This document shows positions 15,688-23,777 of a stretch of 23,850 nt of DNA, in pieces. The notes beneath the pieces are model-generated. The model saw nothing but the letters and a program-made list of their open reading frames with translations, ran no database searches and was not told the DNA's origin. The stretch lies in contig JAFMSC010000010.1 of the NCBI GenBank assembly GCA_017353825.1, positions 1-23,850 of the forward strand, given 5' to 3'. Numbering within the stretch: the first letter of the stretch is position 1; each line of letters opens with the position of its first letter. The stretch is from Hyphomicrobiaceae bacterium. Its GTDB lineage: Bacteria; Pseudomonadota; Alphaproteobacteria; Rhizobiales; Hyphomicrobiaceae. The translations under genes were made by a program, and so were the position numbers.

Positions 15688-16077
15688 CCGCAAGGCTGGA
15701 TGGCGCCTGTCGGTTCGGCGCCCGACCGGGCTGCGGATCGCCCCCTTCTGGTGGCCTCGGGAGATGTTCGCCGCGGCGAAGTGCATGCGCGAGGCGGCAA
15801 CCTTCAACCAGCCGGCGATGCTGTTCCGGGCGCCGGATCGGCAAGGGGTTTCTCGATTTCGCTGTGACGTTCAGTCATCTCATAAATTCGCGCCGCGGGC
15901 CGGTGGCCACCGGGCGCGACCGGCCGTGACGCCTGAGCAAAGGCGGCGACCGGGGCACCGCGACGCCCCCGGCGTGGCGCGTGTTCCTCACTCAACCGCG
16001 GCCATGAGCGCTTCGACCGCCCGCGCCTGAGCAAGGCCAGGGTCAGAAGAGAAGAGAAGAGGGCTTGCCAGAGGACG
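15688..16077. other. intergenic region without a convincing gene
   Basis: About 390 GC-rich bases between the PEP-mutase-like gene and the convergent fhs gene. A short plus-strand frame from 15764 (starting MFAAAKCMREAATFNQPAML) might be a gene remnant, but it matches nothing I recognise and ends in composition-driven sequence. Confidence 0.5.
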
Positions 16078-16106
16078 TGAGACCCGGCATGCCCCGCCGG
16101 GTCTCA
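16078..16106 (-). terminator. hairpin terminator of the oxalate cluster
   Basis: TGAGACCCGGC (16078-16088) and GCCGGGTCTCA (16096-16106) form a perfect eleven-pair stem with a seven-base loop, 12 bases past the fhs stop. It is the natural end of the minus-strand transcript. No run of T follows on that strand. Confidence 0.65.
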
Positions 16107-16118
16107 GCGTGTTCTGCC

Positions 16119-17795
16119 TCAGAAGAGACCCTCGATCTGCCCCTTGTCGTTGAGGCGGATCGTATTGGCCGCCGGGGCCTTGGGCAGGCCAGGCATGGTC
16201 ATGATCTCGCCGGTGATGGCGACGATGAACTCGGCGCCCGCCGACAGCCTGAGCTCCCGGATCGGCACGATGTGGCCGGTGGGCGCTCCCTTCTTGTTGG
16301 CATCGGTCGAGAACGAATACTGCGTCTTGGCCATGCAAATGGGCAGGTGGCCGTAGCCCCCGGCTTGCAGCTCCTTGAAGCGGGCCTCCACCGAGGCGTC
16401 ACAGGCGATATCTGCGGCGCGGTAGATCTCGGTGGCGATGGTCTTGACCTTGTCGCGCAGCGGCATCTCGTCGGGGTAGAGCGGCTTGAACTTGGACTGG
16501 CCGCTTTCGGCGAGATCGACCACGTGGTGGGCGAGCGCCTCGGTGCCCTTGCTGCCGTCGGCCCAATGCGTGCACAGGAAGGCCTTGGCACCAACGGCCT
16601 CCGCGGCCTTCATCACCTCGCCGATCTCCTTGTCGGTGTCGGTGATGAAATTGTTGATGGCCACAACCGGAGGCACGCCGAACTTGCGCAGGTTCTCCAG
16701 ATGCCGCGTGAGGTTCTCGCAGCCCTTGGCGGTGGCCGCGACGTTCTCGTGCTTGAGGTCGTCCTTGGCCACTCCGCCGTGCATCTTGAGCGCGCGCACG
16801 GTGGCCACCACCACCGTCGCTGCGGGGGTGAGGCCGGCCTTGCGGCACTTGATGTCGAAGAACTTCTCGGCCCCGAGGTCGGCGCCGAAGCCGGCTTCCG
16901 TCACCACGTAGTCGCACAGCTTGAGCGCGGTCTTGGTGGCGAGCACCGAGTTGCAGCCATGCGCGATGTTGGCAAACGGCCCGCCGTGAATGAAGACCGG
17001 GTTGTTCTCCAGGGTCTGCACCAGGTTCGGCATCAGCGCGTCCTTCAGAAGAACGGTCATCGCGCCATCGCCCTTGATGTCGCGCGCGAGAATTGGCTTC
17101 CTGTCACGGGTGTAGCCGATGACGATGCTGCCGAGCCGGCGCTCCAGGTCCTTGAGGTCCATGGCGAGGCACAGGATCGCCATCACCTCGGAGGCCACCG
17201 TGATGTCGAAGCCGTCTTCGCGCGGGAAGCCGTTGGCGGTGCCGCCCAGCGAGTTGACGATGGACCGAAGCGCGCGGTCATTCATGTCGAGCACGCGGCG
17301 CCAGGCCACGCGGCGCGCGTCGAAACCCAGCGCGTTGCCCCAGTAGACGTGGTTATCGAGCATCGCCGCCAGCAGGTTGTGCGCGCTGGTGATGGCGTGG
17401 AAGTCGCCCGTGAAGTGCAGGTTGATATCCTCCATCGGTACCACTTGGGCGTAGCCGCCGCCGGCTGCACCGCCCTTGACGCCGAAGCACGGCCCCAGGG
17501 AGGGCTCGCGCAGGCAGCTCATGGCACGCTTGCCGATGCGGTTGAGGCCATCGCCGAGACCCACCGTTGTGGTGGTCTTGCCCTCACCCGCCGGCGTCGG
17601 CGTGATGGCGGTGACCAGGATCAGCTTGCCGTCCCGGTTGTTCTGCGCCTGGTTGATGAAGTCGAAGGACACCTTGGCCTTGTAGGGCCCGTAGTTCAGC
17701 AGCGCGTCTGCCGGAATGCCGATCGTCCTGCCCACCTCGGCGATGGGCTTCTTGCTCGCCTCGCGGGCGATCTCGATATCCGACTTGATAGCCAT
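16119..17795 (-). CDS. fhs: formate-tetrahydrofolate ligase
   Basis: Cytoplasmic ATP-dependent ligase making 10-formyl-tetrahydrofolate from formate and THF. The 558 residues match the family length. Residues 1-60 (IAREASKKPIAEVGRTIGI, LLNYGPYKAKVSF) are the usual N-terminus; the ATP-binding P-loop is TPTPAGEGKTTTTVGLGDG (about 65-83), followed by CLREPSLGPCFGVKGGAAGGGYAQV, NAITSAHN-type folate contacts (HAITSAHNLLAAMLDN), and C-terminal ITGEIMTMPGLPKAPAAN. ATG 17795 is preceded by GGAGGGAAGAAG; a frame extended to 17912 would overlap the upstream formyltransferase gene and is rejected. Last gene of the oxalate cluster: it recovers formate released by the Oxc/Frc cycle into one-carbon metabolism. 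The intergenic gap to the preceding gene is 53 bases. Confidence 0.97.
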   Translation of the reverse strand: MAIKSDIEIAREASKKPIAEVGRTIGIPADALLNYGPYKAKVSFDFINQAQNNRDGKLILVTAITPTPAGEGKTTTTVGLGDGLNRIGKRAMSCLREPSLGPCFGVKGGAAGGGYAQVVPMEDINLHFTGDFHAITSAHNLLAAMLDNHVYWGNALGFDARRVAWRRVLDMNDRALRSIVNSLGGTANGFPREDGFDITVASEVMAILCLAMDLKDLERRLGSIVIGYTRDRKPILARDIKGDGAMTVLLKDALMPNLVQTLENNPVFIHGGPFANIAHGCNSVLATKTALKLCDYVVTEAGFGADLGAEKFFDIKCRKAGLTPAATVVVATVRALKMHGGVAKDDLKHENVAATAKGCENLTRHLENLRKFGVPPVVAINNFITDTDKEIGEVMKAAEAVGAKAFLCTHWADGSKGTEALAHHVVDLAESGQSKFKPLYPDEMPLRDKVKTIATEIYRAADIACDASVEARFKELQAGGYGHLPICMAKTQYSFSTDANKKGAPTGHIVPIRELRLSAGAEFIVAITGEIMTMPGLPKAPAANTIRLNDKGQIEGLF

Positions 17796-17848
17796 ACTCT
17801 TCTTCCCTCCTGCGTACTCGCGCAGCTGTTTGAACGTGTGGGATGCGG

Positions 17849-18778
17849 TTAGGGCTTCGGCGCCGACCTCTCGAAAGCATCGCCGGCGCCAACGCCCGCG
17901 GCCTTGGCCCATTCCGCCGCCGCAACCTTCTTGCCGTCTGCACCCCGTACGCGCTTGGCAAGAATCGAGCCGCCCTGAGCCGCAACGGTCATGCCTTGGT
18001 CGTTGATCGCCAGGACGCGGCCCGGCGGGCCGTCCGCCGCGACCTTGGCGGAGTCGAAGATGTCGACCTTTGCGCCCCTAATGGTGCTCCACGCGCCCGG
18101 TGCGGGATTGGCGGCTCGGATCAGGTTGTAGACCTCGGCGACGGGCTTGCCCCAGTCGATCTCGGCGATCTCTCTCTTGAACCAGCTCTCGTAGGAGCCG
18201 TCGGCAAGGTTCTGCGCGTGCCTCAGCTTCACCCCGGCGCGCACCAGCTCCAGCCCCTCGATCATGGCATCGACGCCCATCGGGAAGAGCTTCTTGAAGT
18301 ACACGTCGCCCAGCGTCTCGTCGGCCCCGATCTCAACCGACTTCTGGATCAGGATGGGGCCCTCGTCGAGACCCTCGTTCGGCCAGAAGATGGACAGGCC
18401 GGTGCGCGTCTTGCCCATGGCAATGGGCCAGTTGATGGACGACGGCCCGCGGTGCGCCGGCAGCAGCGAGGGGTGATACTGGAAGGTGCCGAACCGCGGC
18501 GTGTCCAGCACCGGCTGCGGCACGAACAGCAGCACGTAGGCCATCATGCAGACGTCGGCGTTGAACGACCTCATGAGGTCCAGCGCTTCCGGCGTCTTCC
18601 AGCTCTTGGGCTGATGGAGAGGCAGGCCTTTCTCCTTGGCGAGCACCTTGAGCGGGTCCTCGGGCCGGCCGGCCTTGTCCGGCGCGCAGCATACCGCAAC
18701 AATGTTCTCGTTGCGGTCCAGAAGCCTCTCGAGGACGGCCTTGCCGAAGGCCTCCTGTCCATGCACGACAATCCGCAT
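17849..18778 (-). CDS. stand-alone formyltransferase / 10-formyl-THF hydrolase-domain protein
   Basis: A 309-residue formyltransferase-fold protein. It is closer to the N-terminal hydrolase domain of 10-formyl-THF dehydrogenase than to methionyl-tRNA formyltransferase. Shared stretches recalled from that domain are YHPSLLPAHRGPSSINW (101-117), FWPNEGLDEGPILIQK (131-146), LFPMGVDAMIEG, EIDWGKPVAEVYNLIRAANPAPGAW and a C-terminal barrel-like part ending with GKKVAAAEW. Catalytic His and Asp are present (H102, D138). The residue two before H102, Asn in tRNA formyltransferases and Ile in the dehydrogenase, is Gln here (Q100). It lacks the carrier and aldehyde-dehydrogenase domains. Its position between frc and fhs implies a job in formyl-group handling: formyl-CoA deformylation, transfer to THF, or 10-formyl-THF hydrolysis. 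Which is not decided by sequence. Confidence 0.88.
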   Translation of the reverse strand: MRIVVHGQEAFGKAVLERLLDRNENIVAVCCAPDKAGRPEDPLKVLAKEKGLPLHQPKSWKTPEALDLMRSFNADVCMMAYVLLFVPQPVLDTPRFGTFQYHPSLLPAHRGPSSINWPIAMGKTRTGLSIFWPNEGLDEGPILIQKSVEIGADETLGDVYFKKLFPMGVDAMIEGLELVRAGVKLRHAQNLADGSYESWFKREIAEIDWGKPVAEVYNLIRAANPAPGAWSTIRGAKVDIFDSAKVAADGPPGRVLAINDQGMTVAAQGGSILAKRVRGADGKKVAAAEWAKAAGVGAGDAFERSAPKP

Positions 18779-18860
18779 CGGGGTTCCTCGCTCGGATTTT
18801 GGGATGGGCGCCTACCGATGCAGGCGCGCTCGATGGCCGGCCTCCTGCCGCGTCTGAGAG

Positions 18861-20135
18861 CTACTCCGCAGCGGCCTTCTTGGCGGCCGCCGTGGCGCCG
18901 GCCTCCGCCAGCGCCCGCACATCGGCCGGGGTGTAGCCGAGCTCGGCCAGAACCTCCTCGGTGTGCTCGCCAAGAAGCGGTGAGCGCTGCACCTGGCTGG
19001 GGCTTGCGGAGAGCTTGATGGGATTGCCGACCGAGAGATACTTGCCGCGCGTGGGGTGGTCCACCTCCACCATGGTACCGCTGGCGAAGAGCGACTTGTC
19101 CTCCGCCAGTTCCTTCATGGAGAGAATGGGCCCGCAGGGGACGTCGTACTGGTTGAGGATGTCCATGGCCTCGAACTTATCTTTGGTCATGGTCCACTTC
19201 TCGATGCGGGCGAAGATCTCATTGAGACGCGGCAGGCGCGCGGCCGGCTTGGCGTAGTCGGGGTGCGTCTTCCAGCCGGGCTCGCCGATCACTTCGCAGA
19301 TCGCCTCCCACACCGGCGCCTGCGTGATGAAGTAGATGTAGGCGTCGGGATCGGTCTCCCAGCCCTTGCACTTGAGGATTCGCCCTGGCTGGCCGCCACC
19401 GGAGTCGTTGCCAGCCCGCGGCACGGCCGGGCCGAACGGGATGCCCTCGCCGTGCTGGCTGTACTCCGTGAGCGGCCCGTGCGCGAGGCGCTGCTGATCG
19501 CGCATCTTGACTCGACACAGGTTCAGGACGCCGTCCTGCATGGCGCAGGTGACGCGCTGGCCCTTGCCTGAAATGGTACGGTGGTAGAGCGCCGTGACGA
19601 TGCCCAGGGCCAGATGCAGGCCCGTGCCGCTGTCGCCGATCTGGGCACCAGTCACCAGCGGCGGCCCCTCGCGAAAACCAGTCGTGGAGGCGGCACCCCC
19701 GGTGCACTGGGCCACGTTCTCGTAGACCTTGCAGTCCTCATAGGGGCCGGGTCCGAAGCCCTTGACGGAGGCGTAGATCATGCGCGGATTGAGCTCCTGG
19801 ATGTGCTCCCAGGTGAGCCCCATGCGGTCGAGTGCGCCCGGCGCGAAATTCTCCACCAGCACGTCGCAGTGCTTCACCAGCCGCTCCAGGACCTCCATGC
19901 CCTTCCTGTTCTTGCTGTCGATGGTGATCGACCGCTTGTTGTGGTTCAGCATGGTGAAGTAGAGGCTGTCGGCGTTGGGCACGTCCCGCAGCTGGCCGCG
20001 CGTGATGTCGCCAACGCCGGGCCGCTCCACCTTGATCACGTCGGCGCCGAACCAGGCCAGCAGCTGCGTGCAGGTCGGCCCCGACTGAACGTGGGTGAAA
20101 TCGAGAATCTTGACGCCTTCGAGTGCTTTGCCCAT
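18861..20135 (-). CDS. frc: formyl-CoA:oxalate CoA-transferase
   Basis: Class III (CaiB/BaiF) CoA-transferase moving CoA from formyl-CoA to oxalate, activating oxalate for decarboxylation. The 424 residues align closely in memory with the Oxalobacter formigenes enzyme (428): ILDFTHVQSGPTCTQLL (10-26), VDSLYFTM-like ADSLYFTMLNHNKRSI, NFAPGALDRMG, KVYENVAQCTGGAASTTGF, catalytic D168 in GAQIGDSGTGLHL, the glycine loop SGGGQPG, LKCKGWETD, and SPLLGEHTEEVL near the end. The C-terminus has an extra Ala/Lys-rich tail (ATAAAKKAAAE). The ATG start has GGGGAGA six bases upstream. It follows oxc after a 331-base gap and precedes the formyltransferase by 82 bases. The oxc/frc pairing makes this specific call much safer than the generic CaiB family. 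Confidence 0.97.
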   Translation of the reverse strand: MGKALEGVKILDFTHVQSGPTCTQLLAWFGADVIKVERPGVGDITRGQLRDVPNADSLYFTMLNHNKRSITIDSKNRKGMEVLERLVKHCDVLVENFAPGALDRMGLTWEHIQELNPRMIYASVKGFGPGPYEDCKVYENVAQCTGGAASTTGFREGPPLVTGAQIGDSGTGLHLALGIVTALYHRTISGKGQRVTCAMQDGVLNLCRVKMRDQQRLAHGPLTEYSQHGEGIPFGPAVPRAGNDSGGGQPGRILKCKGWETDPDAYIYFITQAPVWEAICEVIGEPGWKTHPDYAKPAARLPRLNEIFARIEKWTMTKDKFEAMDILNQYDVPCGPILSMKELAEDKSLFASGTMVEVDHPTRGKYLSVGNPIKLSASPSQVQRSPLLGEHTEEVLAELGYTPADVRALAEAGATAAAKKAAAE

Positions 20136-20466
20136 GCGGGTCTCCCCTATTCCACTTACCCTGGCCTTGCGGCCTTGTTGCCTTACGCTTGGCCCTGACG
20201 CCGTGCCCTAAACGTGTCGAACCACGCGGTCGCGCCAACCTTGCGTCGGTCTCTAATCCGTAGTGTCCCTGGGTTGTCCGTCCCGTGAGCCCCGACAGCG
20301 CCGGATCTTCGAAGTCGATGTGGCGCTAGAAATCGCGACACGTTGATCGTGAGGCCGACGTTCTCGAAGGTGACGGTGTTGTCGCACTGATCGAACTCCG
20401 ACATGGGCCGCTACCTCTGCTGTTTGCAACATGGGGTTGGCCCTGCGGCCCAACCCGCCCTACCGG
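20136..20466 (-). other. 331-base gap between oxc and frc, with a doubtful small frame
   Basis: Unusually long for an operon of this type. It holds a 73-codon minus-strand frame (20183-20404) starting MSEFDQCDNTVTFENVGL with an AGAGG about nine bases upstream. After about 28 residues the frame becomes arginine-rich, and another frame continues HIDFEDPALSGLTG, so it may be a frameshifted remnant. I recognise no family. The region could also hold an internal promoter for frc or an RNA-processing site. Confidence 0.35.
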
Positions 20467-22209
20467 CTAGGCCTTCTTCTTCAGCGCGCTCTGCGGGTTG
20501 AGGTTGCCGATGCGACCGCTCTCGCTGCCCGAGGCCGGATCGATCACGGCGTTGATGAGGGTCGGCTTGCCGGAGTCCATGGCGGCGTTGACGGCGCCCT
20601 TCAGCTCGTCGGGGGTCGTGGCATTGACGCCGACGCCGCCGAAGGCCTCGATCAGCTTGTCGTAGCGCGAGCCTTTGACGAACACGGTGGTCGCCGGGTC
20701 GGACCCGCCGACGGGGTTGACATCGACGCCGCGGTAAATGCCGTCGTTGTTGAACACGACCACGCAGACGGGGAGCCTGTAGCGGCAAATGGTCTCGACC
20801 TCCATGCCGGAGAAGCCGAAGGCGCTATCGCCTTCAACCGCCAGCACCGGCTTGCCGGTCTCGATGGCCGCGGCGATGGCGAAACCCATGCCGATGCCCA
20901 TCACGCCCCAGGTGCCCACGTCCAGGCGCTTCCTCGGCTGGTACATGTCGATGACGCCGCGGGCGAGATCGAGCGTGTTGGCGCCCTCGTTGACGAGGAT
21001 CGCGTCGGGCCGCTCCTTGATGACGGCGCGCAGTGCGCCGAGCGCGCCGTGAAAGTCCATGGGCGCCGAATTCTTCATGAGCCGCGGCGCCATCTTGGCG
21101 ATGTTCTCTTCCCTCTTGGCGTTGACCGTCTGGATCCACTCGGCCGGCGGGGGGGACCAGCCGCCGCCGAGGCCATCGACCAGCGCCGACACGCACGAGC
21201 CGATGTCGCCCACCAGCGGCGCGGCGATTTCCACGTTGGAGTCCATCTCCCTGGGCTCGATGTCGATCTGAACGAACTTCTTGGAGCGCGGCTCGCCCCA
21301 GGTCTTGCCCTTGCCGTGCGAGAGCAGCCAGTTGAGGCGCGCGCCGACCAGCATCACCACGTCGGCATCCTTGAGCACCAGCGAGCGCGCCGCGCCGGCG
21401 CACTGCGGATGGGTGTCGGGCAGCAGTCCCTTGGCCATGCTCATGGGCAGGAATGGAATGCCACTCTTCTCGATGAGCGCGCGGATGGCGTCGTCGGCCT
21501 GCGCGTAGGCCGCACCCTTGCCCAGGATGATCAGCGGACGCTTGGCGCTCTTTAGCACGTCGAGGGCGCGCTTGACCGCGGCCGAAGCCGGTAGCTGCGC
21601 CGGCGCCGGGTCGATGACCTTGACCAGCGACCTGGCGCCGACCTTGGCGTCCACAACCTGGGCGAACAGCTTGGCCGGCAGGTCGAGATAGACGCCGCCC
21701 GGGCGCCCCGACACCGCGGCGCGGATGGCGCGCGCCACGCCGACGCCGATGTCGGCCGCGTGCAGCACGCGGAAAGCGGCCTTGCACAGCGGCTTGGCGA
21801 TGGCGAGCTGGTCCATCTCCTCGTAGTCGCCCTGCTGCAGGTCGACGATTTCCCGCTCCGATGAGCCGGAGATAAGGATCATCGGGAAGCAGTTGGTGGT
21901 GGCATTGGCGAGGGCGGTGAGGCCATTGAGAAAGCCCGGCGCCGACACCGTGAGGCAGATGCCGGGCTTCTTGGTCAGAAAGCCGGCAATTGAGGCTGCA
22001 TAGCCGGCGCTCTGCTCGTGGCGGAACGAGACGACGCGGATCCCGGCCGCCTGCGCCATACGGCCGAGGTCGGTGATGGGGATACCCGGCACGTTGTAGA
22101 TGGTGGTGACGCCGTTGAGCTTCAGCGCGTCGATGACAAGGTGAAAGCCGTCCGTCAGCTCGGGCTGGCCGGCCGTGGTTATGTCGATGTCTTGAGCCGT
22201 TTCTGGCAT
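20467..22209 (-). CDS. oxc: oxalyl-CoA decarboxylase
   Basis: Thiamine-diphosphate enzyme converting oxalyl-CoA to formyl-CoA and CO2. The 580 residues closely follow the Oxalobacter formigenes enzyme (568): LTDGFHLVIDALKLNG, VPGIPITDL, SFRHEQSAGYAASIAGF with the cofactor-activating E65, LTVSAPGFLNGLTALANAT, SSEREIVDLQQGDYEEMDQ with active-site Y129 and E130, IDPAPAQLP in the ADP-binding middle domain, GTWGVMGIGMGFA, and the TPP-binding GDSAFGFSGMEVETICRY...NNDGIYRG. The C-terminal SESGRIGNL keeps the serine and arginine (S564, R566) that close over the substrate. The ATG start has GGGAGG about eight bases upstream. The substrate call (oxalyl-CoA rather than 2-hydroxyacyl-CoA) rests on those residues and the adjacent frc. 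Confidence 0.97.
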   Translation of the reverse strand: MPETAQDIDITTAGQPELTDGFHLVIDALKLNGVTTIYNVPGIPITDLGRMAQAAGIRVVSFRHEQSAGYAASIAGFLTKKPGICLTVSAPGFLNGLTALANATTNCFPMILISGSSEREIVDLQQGDYEEMDQLAIAKPLCKAAFRVLHAADIGVGVARAIRAAVSGRPGGVYLDLPAKLFAQVVDAKVGARSLVKVIDPAPAQLPASAAVKRALDVLKSAKRPLIILGKGAAYAQADDAIRALIEKSGIPFLPMSMAKGLLPDTHPQCAGAARSLVLKDADVVMLVGARLNWLLSHGKGKTWGEPRSKKFVQIDIEPREMDSNVEIAAPLVGDIGSCVSALVDGLGGGWSPPPAEWIQTVNAKREENIAKMAPRLMKNSAPMDFHGALGALRAVIKERPDAILVNEGANTLDLARGVIDMYQPRKRLDVGTWGVMGIGMGFAIAAAIETGKPVLAVEGDSAFGFSGMEVETICRYRLPVCVVVFNNDGIYRGVDVNPVGGSDPATTVFVKGSRYDKLIEAFGGVGVNATTPDELKGAVNAAMDSGKPTLINAVIDPASGSESGRIGNLNPQSALKKKA

Positions 22210-22378
22210 CCTGCTACCTCCCTCACGATTCTTGGCCTGTCCGATCGCGACTTTCCCCGCCGATGGCCTGCCGCGCAGTTATCCTAATCCGGGCACGGGT
22301 GTCCTCGCGGCCATGCGCACCTTCTGCGTTCCTGCTCGTTTTCGACATCGCGGCTTCCGACATCCGGCGCGTTCACGC

Positions 22379-23065
22379 TCAATCGAGGGTCACGAAGCGC
22401 TCGACGTGATCCCTGAGCCGCAGTGTGTGCTCGCGCACCAGGCGCTCGGCGCCTTCGGTGTCGCGCGCCTCCAGGGCGTTCACGATCTCCTTGTGGTCGA
22501 TGATCGAGCGCTTGGCGCGGTCCTGCTCGAAGATGGTGCGCTGCCTTATGGCGCGCACGTGGAAGAACAGCCCGTCGGTGATCTCGGCGATCAGCGGACA
22601 CTTGCCCAATGCGATGATCGCCTGGTGGAACTTGATGTTGGCGTCCGAGTACTCACCCATCTTGTTGGCGATCCTGTCCTGGGAGAACTGGTCCACCAGC
22701 GTGTGCAGTGCCGACAGCTCGCGCCCGCTTGCCTCTTTGGTGGCCAGTCGCGCCGCCATGCTCTCCAGCGCCGCCCATACCGTGATCATGTCGAGGATCT
22801 CGGCCTTGGTCTTGCGCACGATGAAAATGCCGCGGCGGGCCACGATCTTGACGAGGCCCTCCTGATCGAGCTGGGCGAGCGCCTCCCTGAGTGGGGTGCG
22901 GCTAACACCGAAGCGCTGGGACAGGTCGCGCTCGTCGAGCCGTAGCTCGGCGTCGTCGGCATAGATATTCATATTGGTGATGGCCGCCTTCAGCGCCTCG
23001 TAGGCGCGCGCCTTGAGGCTCAGTCCCTCGCCGATCGGGCCGATCTTGAGTTGGGTATCGGGCAC
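22379..23065 (-). CDS. GntR-family regulator with FCD domain, likely regulator of the oxalate cluster
   Basis: A 228-residue one-component regulator. Residues ~15-85 form the GntR winged helix (LSLKARAYEALKAAI, LDERDLSQRFGVSRTPLREAL, LVKIVARRGIFIV). Residues ~90-220 are an all-helical FCD effector domain with the usual metal-ligand set: D141 and H147 in DANIKFHQAI, H191 in IIDHKEIV, H213 in REHTLRL. The start is GTG at 23063-23065, the only reasonable start before the winged helix; the frame stays open to 23539, but that part encodes minisatellite and low-complexity sequence. It is upstream of oxc by 169 bases and codirectional, so it is probably the first gene of the cluster and autoregulated. 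The ligand is unknown; oxalate, oxalyl-CoA or formyl-CoA are natural candidates. Confidence 0.92.
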   Translation of the reverse strand: MPDTQLKIGPIGEGLSLKARAYEALKAAITNMNIYADDAELRLDERDLSQRFGVSRTPLREALAQLDQEGLVKIVARRGIFIVRKTKAEILDMITVWAALESMAARLATKEASGRELSALHTLVDQFSQDRIANKMGEYSDANIKFHQAIIALGKCPLIAEITDGLFFHVRAIRQRTIFEQDRAKRSIIDHKEIVNALEARDTEGAERLVREHTLRLRDHVERFVTLD

Positions 23066-23119
23066 GTCGCATCGCTCACGGCAGCGCCCGCCTAGCCCCG
23101 TCGGACGCTTGGTGGTCTC

Positions 23120-23129
23120 TGGTATACCA
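23120..23129. promoter_or_regulatory. candidate GntR/FCD operator
   Basis: TGGTATACCA is a perfect ten-base palindrome 55 bases upstream of the regulator's GTG. The TGGT...ACCA form is typical of FadR-type GntR operators (family knowledge). No second copy was found upstream of oxc, which fits a single promoter ahead of the regulator driving the whole cluster. Confidence 0.6.
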
Positions 23130-23300
23130 TACACCACAGGCCGGACCGGATGCAAGCGTCCGAGCGCCTGGCCACGTCTCGACGAGGACGAAAGGCGTGG
23201 AGGCGATCTGGACCTCGCACCGACCCCGGGGGACGGTCTTTTGTGCGTGGGGGAACGAGCAATGTGCAGCCGTACGGCAAGCTGGCAGCCATCACCCTTC

Positions 23301-23336
23301 AGATCACCCCATAGATCACCCCATAGATCACCCCAT
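23301..23336. repeat. 12-bp tandem repeat, three units
   Basis: AGATCACCCCAT repeated perfectly three times (23301-23312, 23313-23324, 23325-23336), with a degenerate copy just before. About 235 bases upstream of the GntR start codon. Confidence 0.9.
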
Positions 23337-23654
23337 GATGATCTGCCTGCATTGCAATGCAACTTTCGCCATCGGCGCCTCACCTCTGGATCCCGCCCCC
23401 GTCGAGGATGCCCGCGGGGGTTCATGTCTGGCGTTGCGTTTGTTGCGTTGGTCCGTGGGCCCGACCCCCCGGACATCAGGCATTGTGTAACACAACTGGT
23501 ATTCAATATGCCAGCACTCGGCGCCATGCCAAGGGTCAACCTTCGCGCTGCAGCTTACCCCGTGCGATCGTGTTGCGTTGCAACGTGCCTATCACGAGGT
23601 CGAATAAAGTGGCTGGGCATGGATACCCCATCGAGGCTGGTTCCTGGACCAGTG

Positions 23655-23750
23655 GGGGGACCATGGAGACCCTGGGGACGATGGGGACCCATCGGGACTG
23701 GTGGAGACCATCGGGACCATGGAAACCCATGGGGACAATGGGGACCGGTG
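23655..23750. repeat. degenerate 9-10-bp tandem array
   Basis: About ten units of GGGGACCAT-like sequence; the A of each GGGGAC-type core recurs every 9 or 10 bases. Read on the minus strand the units are ATGGTCCCC. No gene is encoded convincingly. Confidence 0.75.
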
Positions 23751-23777
23751 ATGGCCCAAAGTCGTGATCTTGGTGGA

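Noticed and set aside
16065..19018. Long plus-strand frames opposite fhs, the formyltransferase and frc (also opposite amn at 1960-3255 and oxc at 20431-21555)
   Set aside because: They are antisense shadows produced by high G/C at third codon positions, with no motifs and composition-biased translations.
20467..22209. Generic acetolactate synthase or 2-hydroxyacyl-CoA lyase reading of the TPP enzyme
   Set aside because: The QQGDYEEMDQ and SESGRI active-site segments and the adjacent frc match oxalyl-CoA decarboxylase specifically.
23301..23336. CRISPR array
   Set aside because: Units are 12 bp and directly adjacent, without spacers; the other arrays (13 and 9-10 bp) likewise lack spacers, and no cas gene is present.
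23066..23539. N-terminal extension of the GntR regulator of about 158 residues
   Set aside because: The extra part encodes minisatellite (WGDL repeats) and arginine-rich low-complexity sequence, and covers the TGGTATACCA palindrome; GntR proteins normally begin just before the winged helix.
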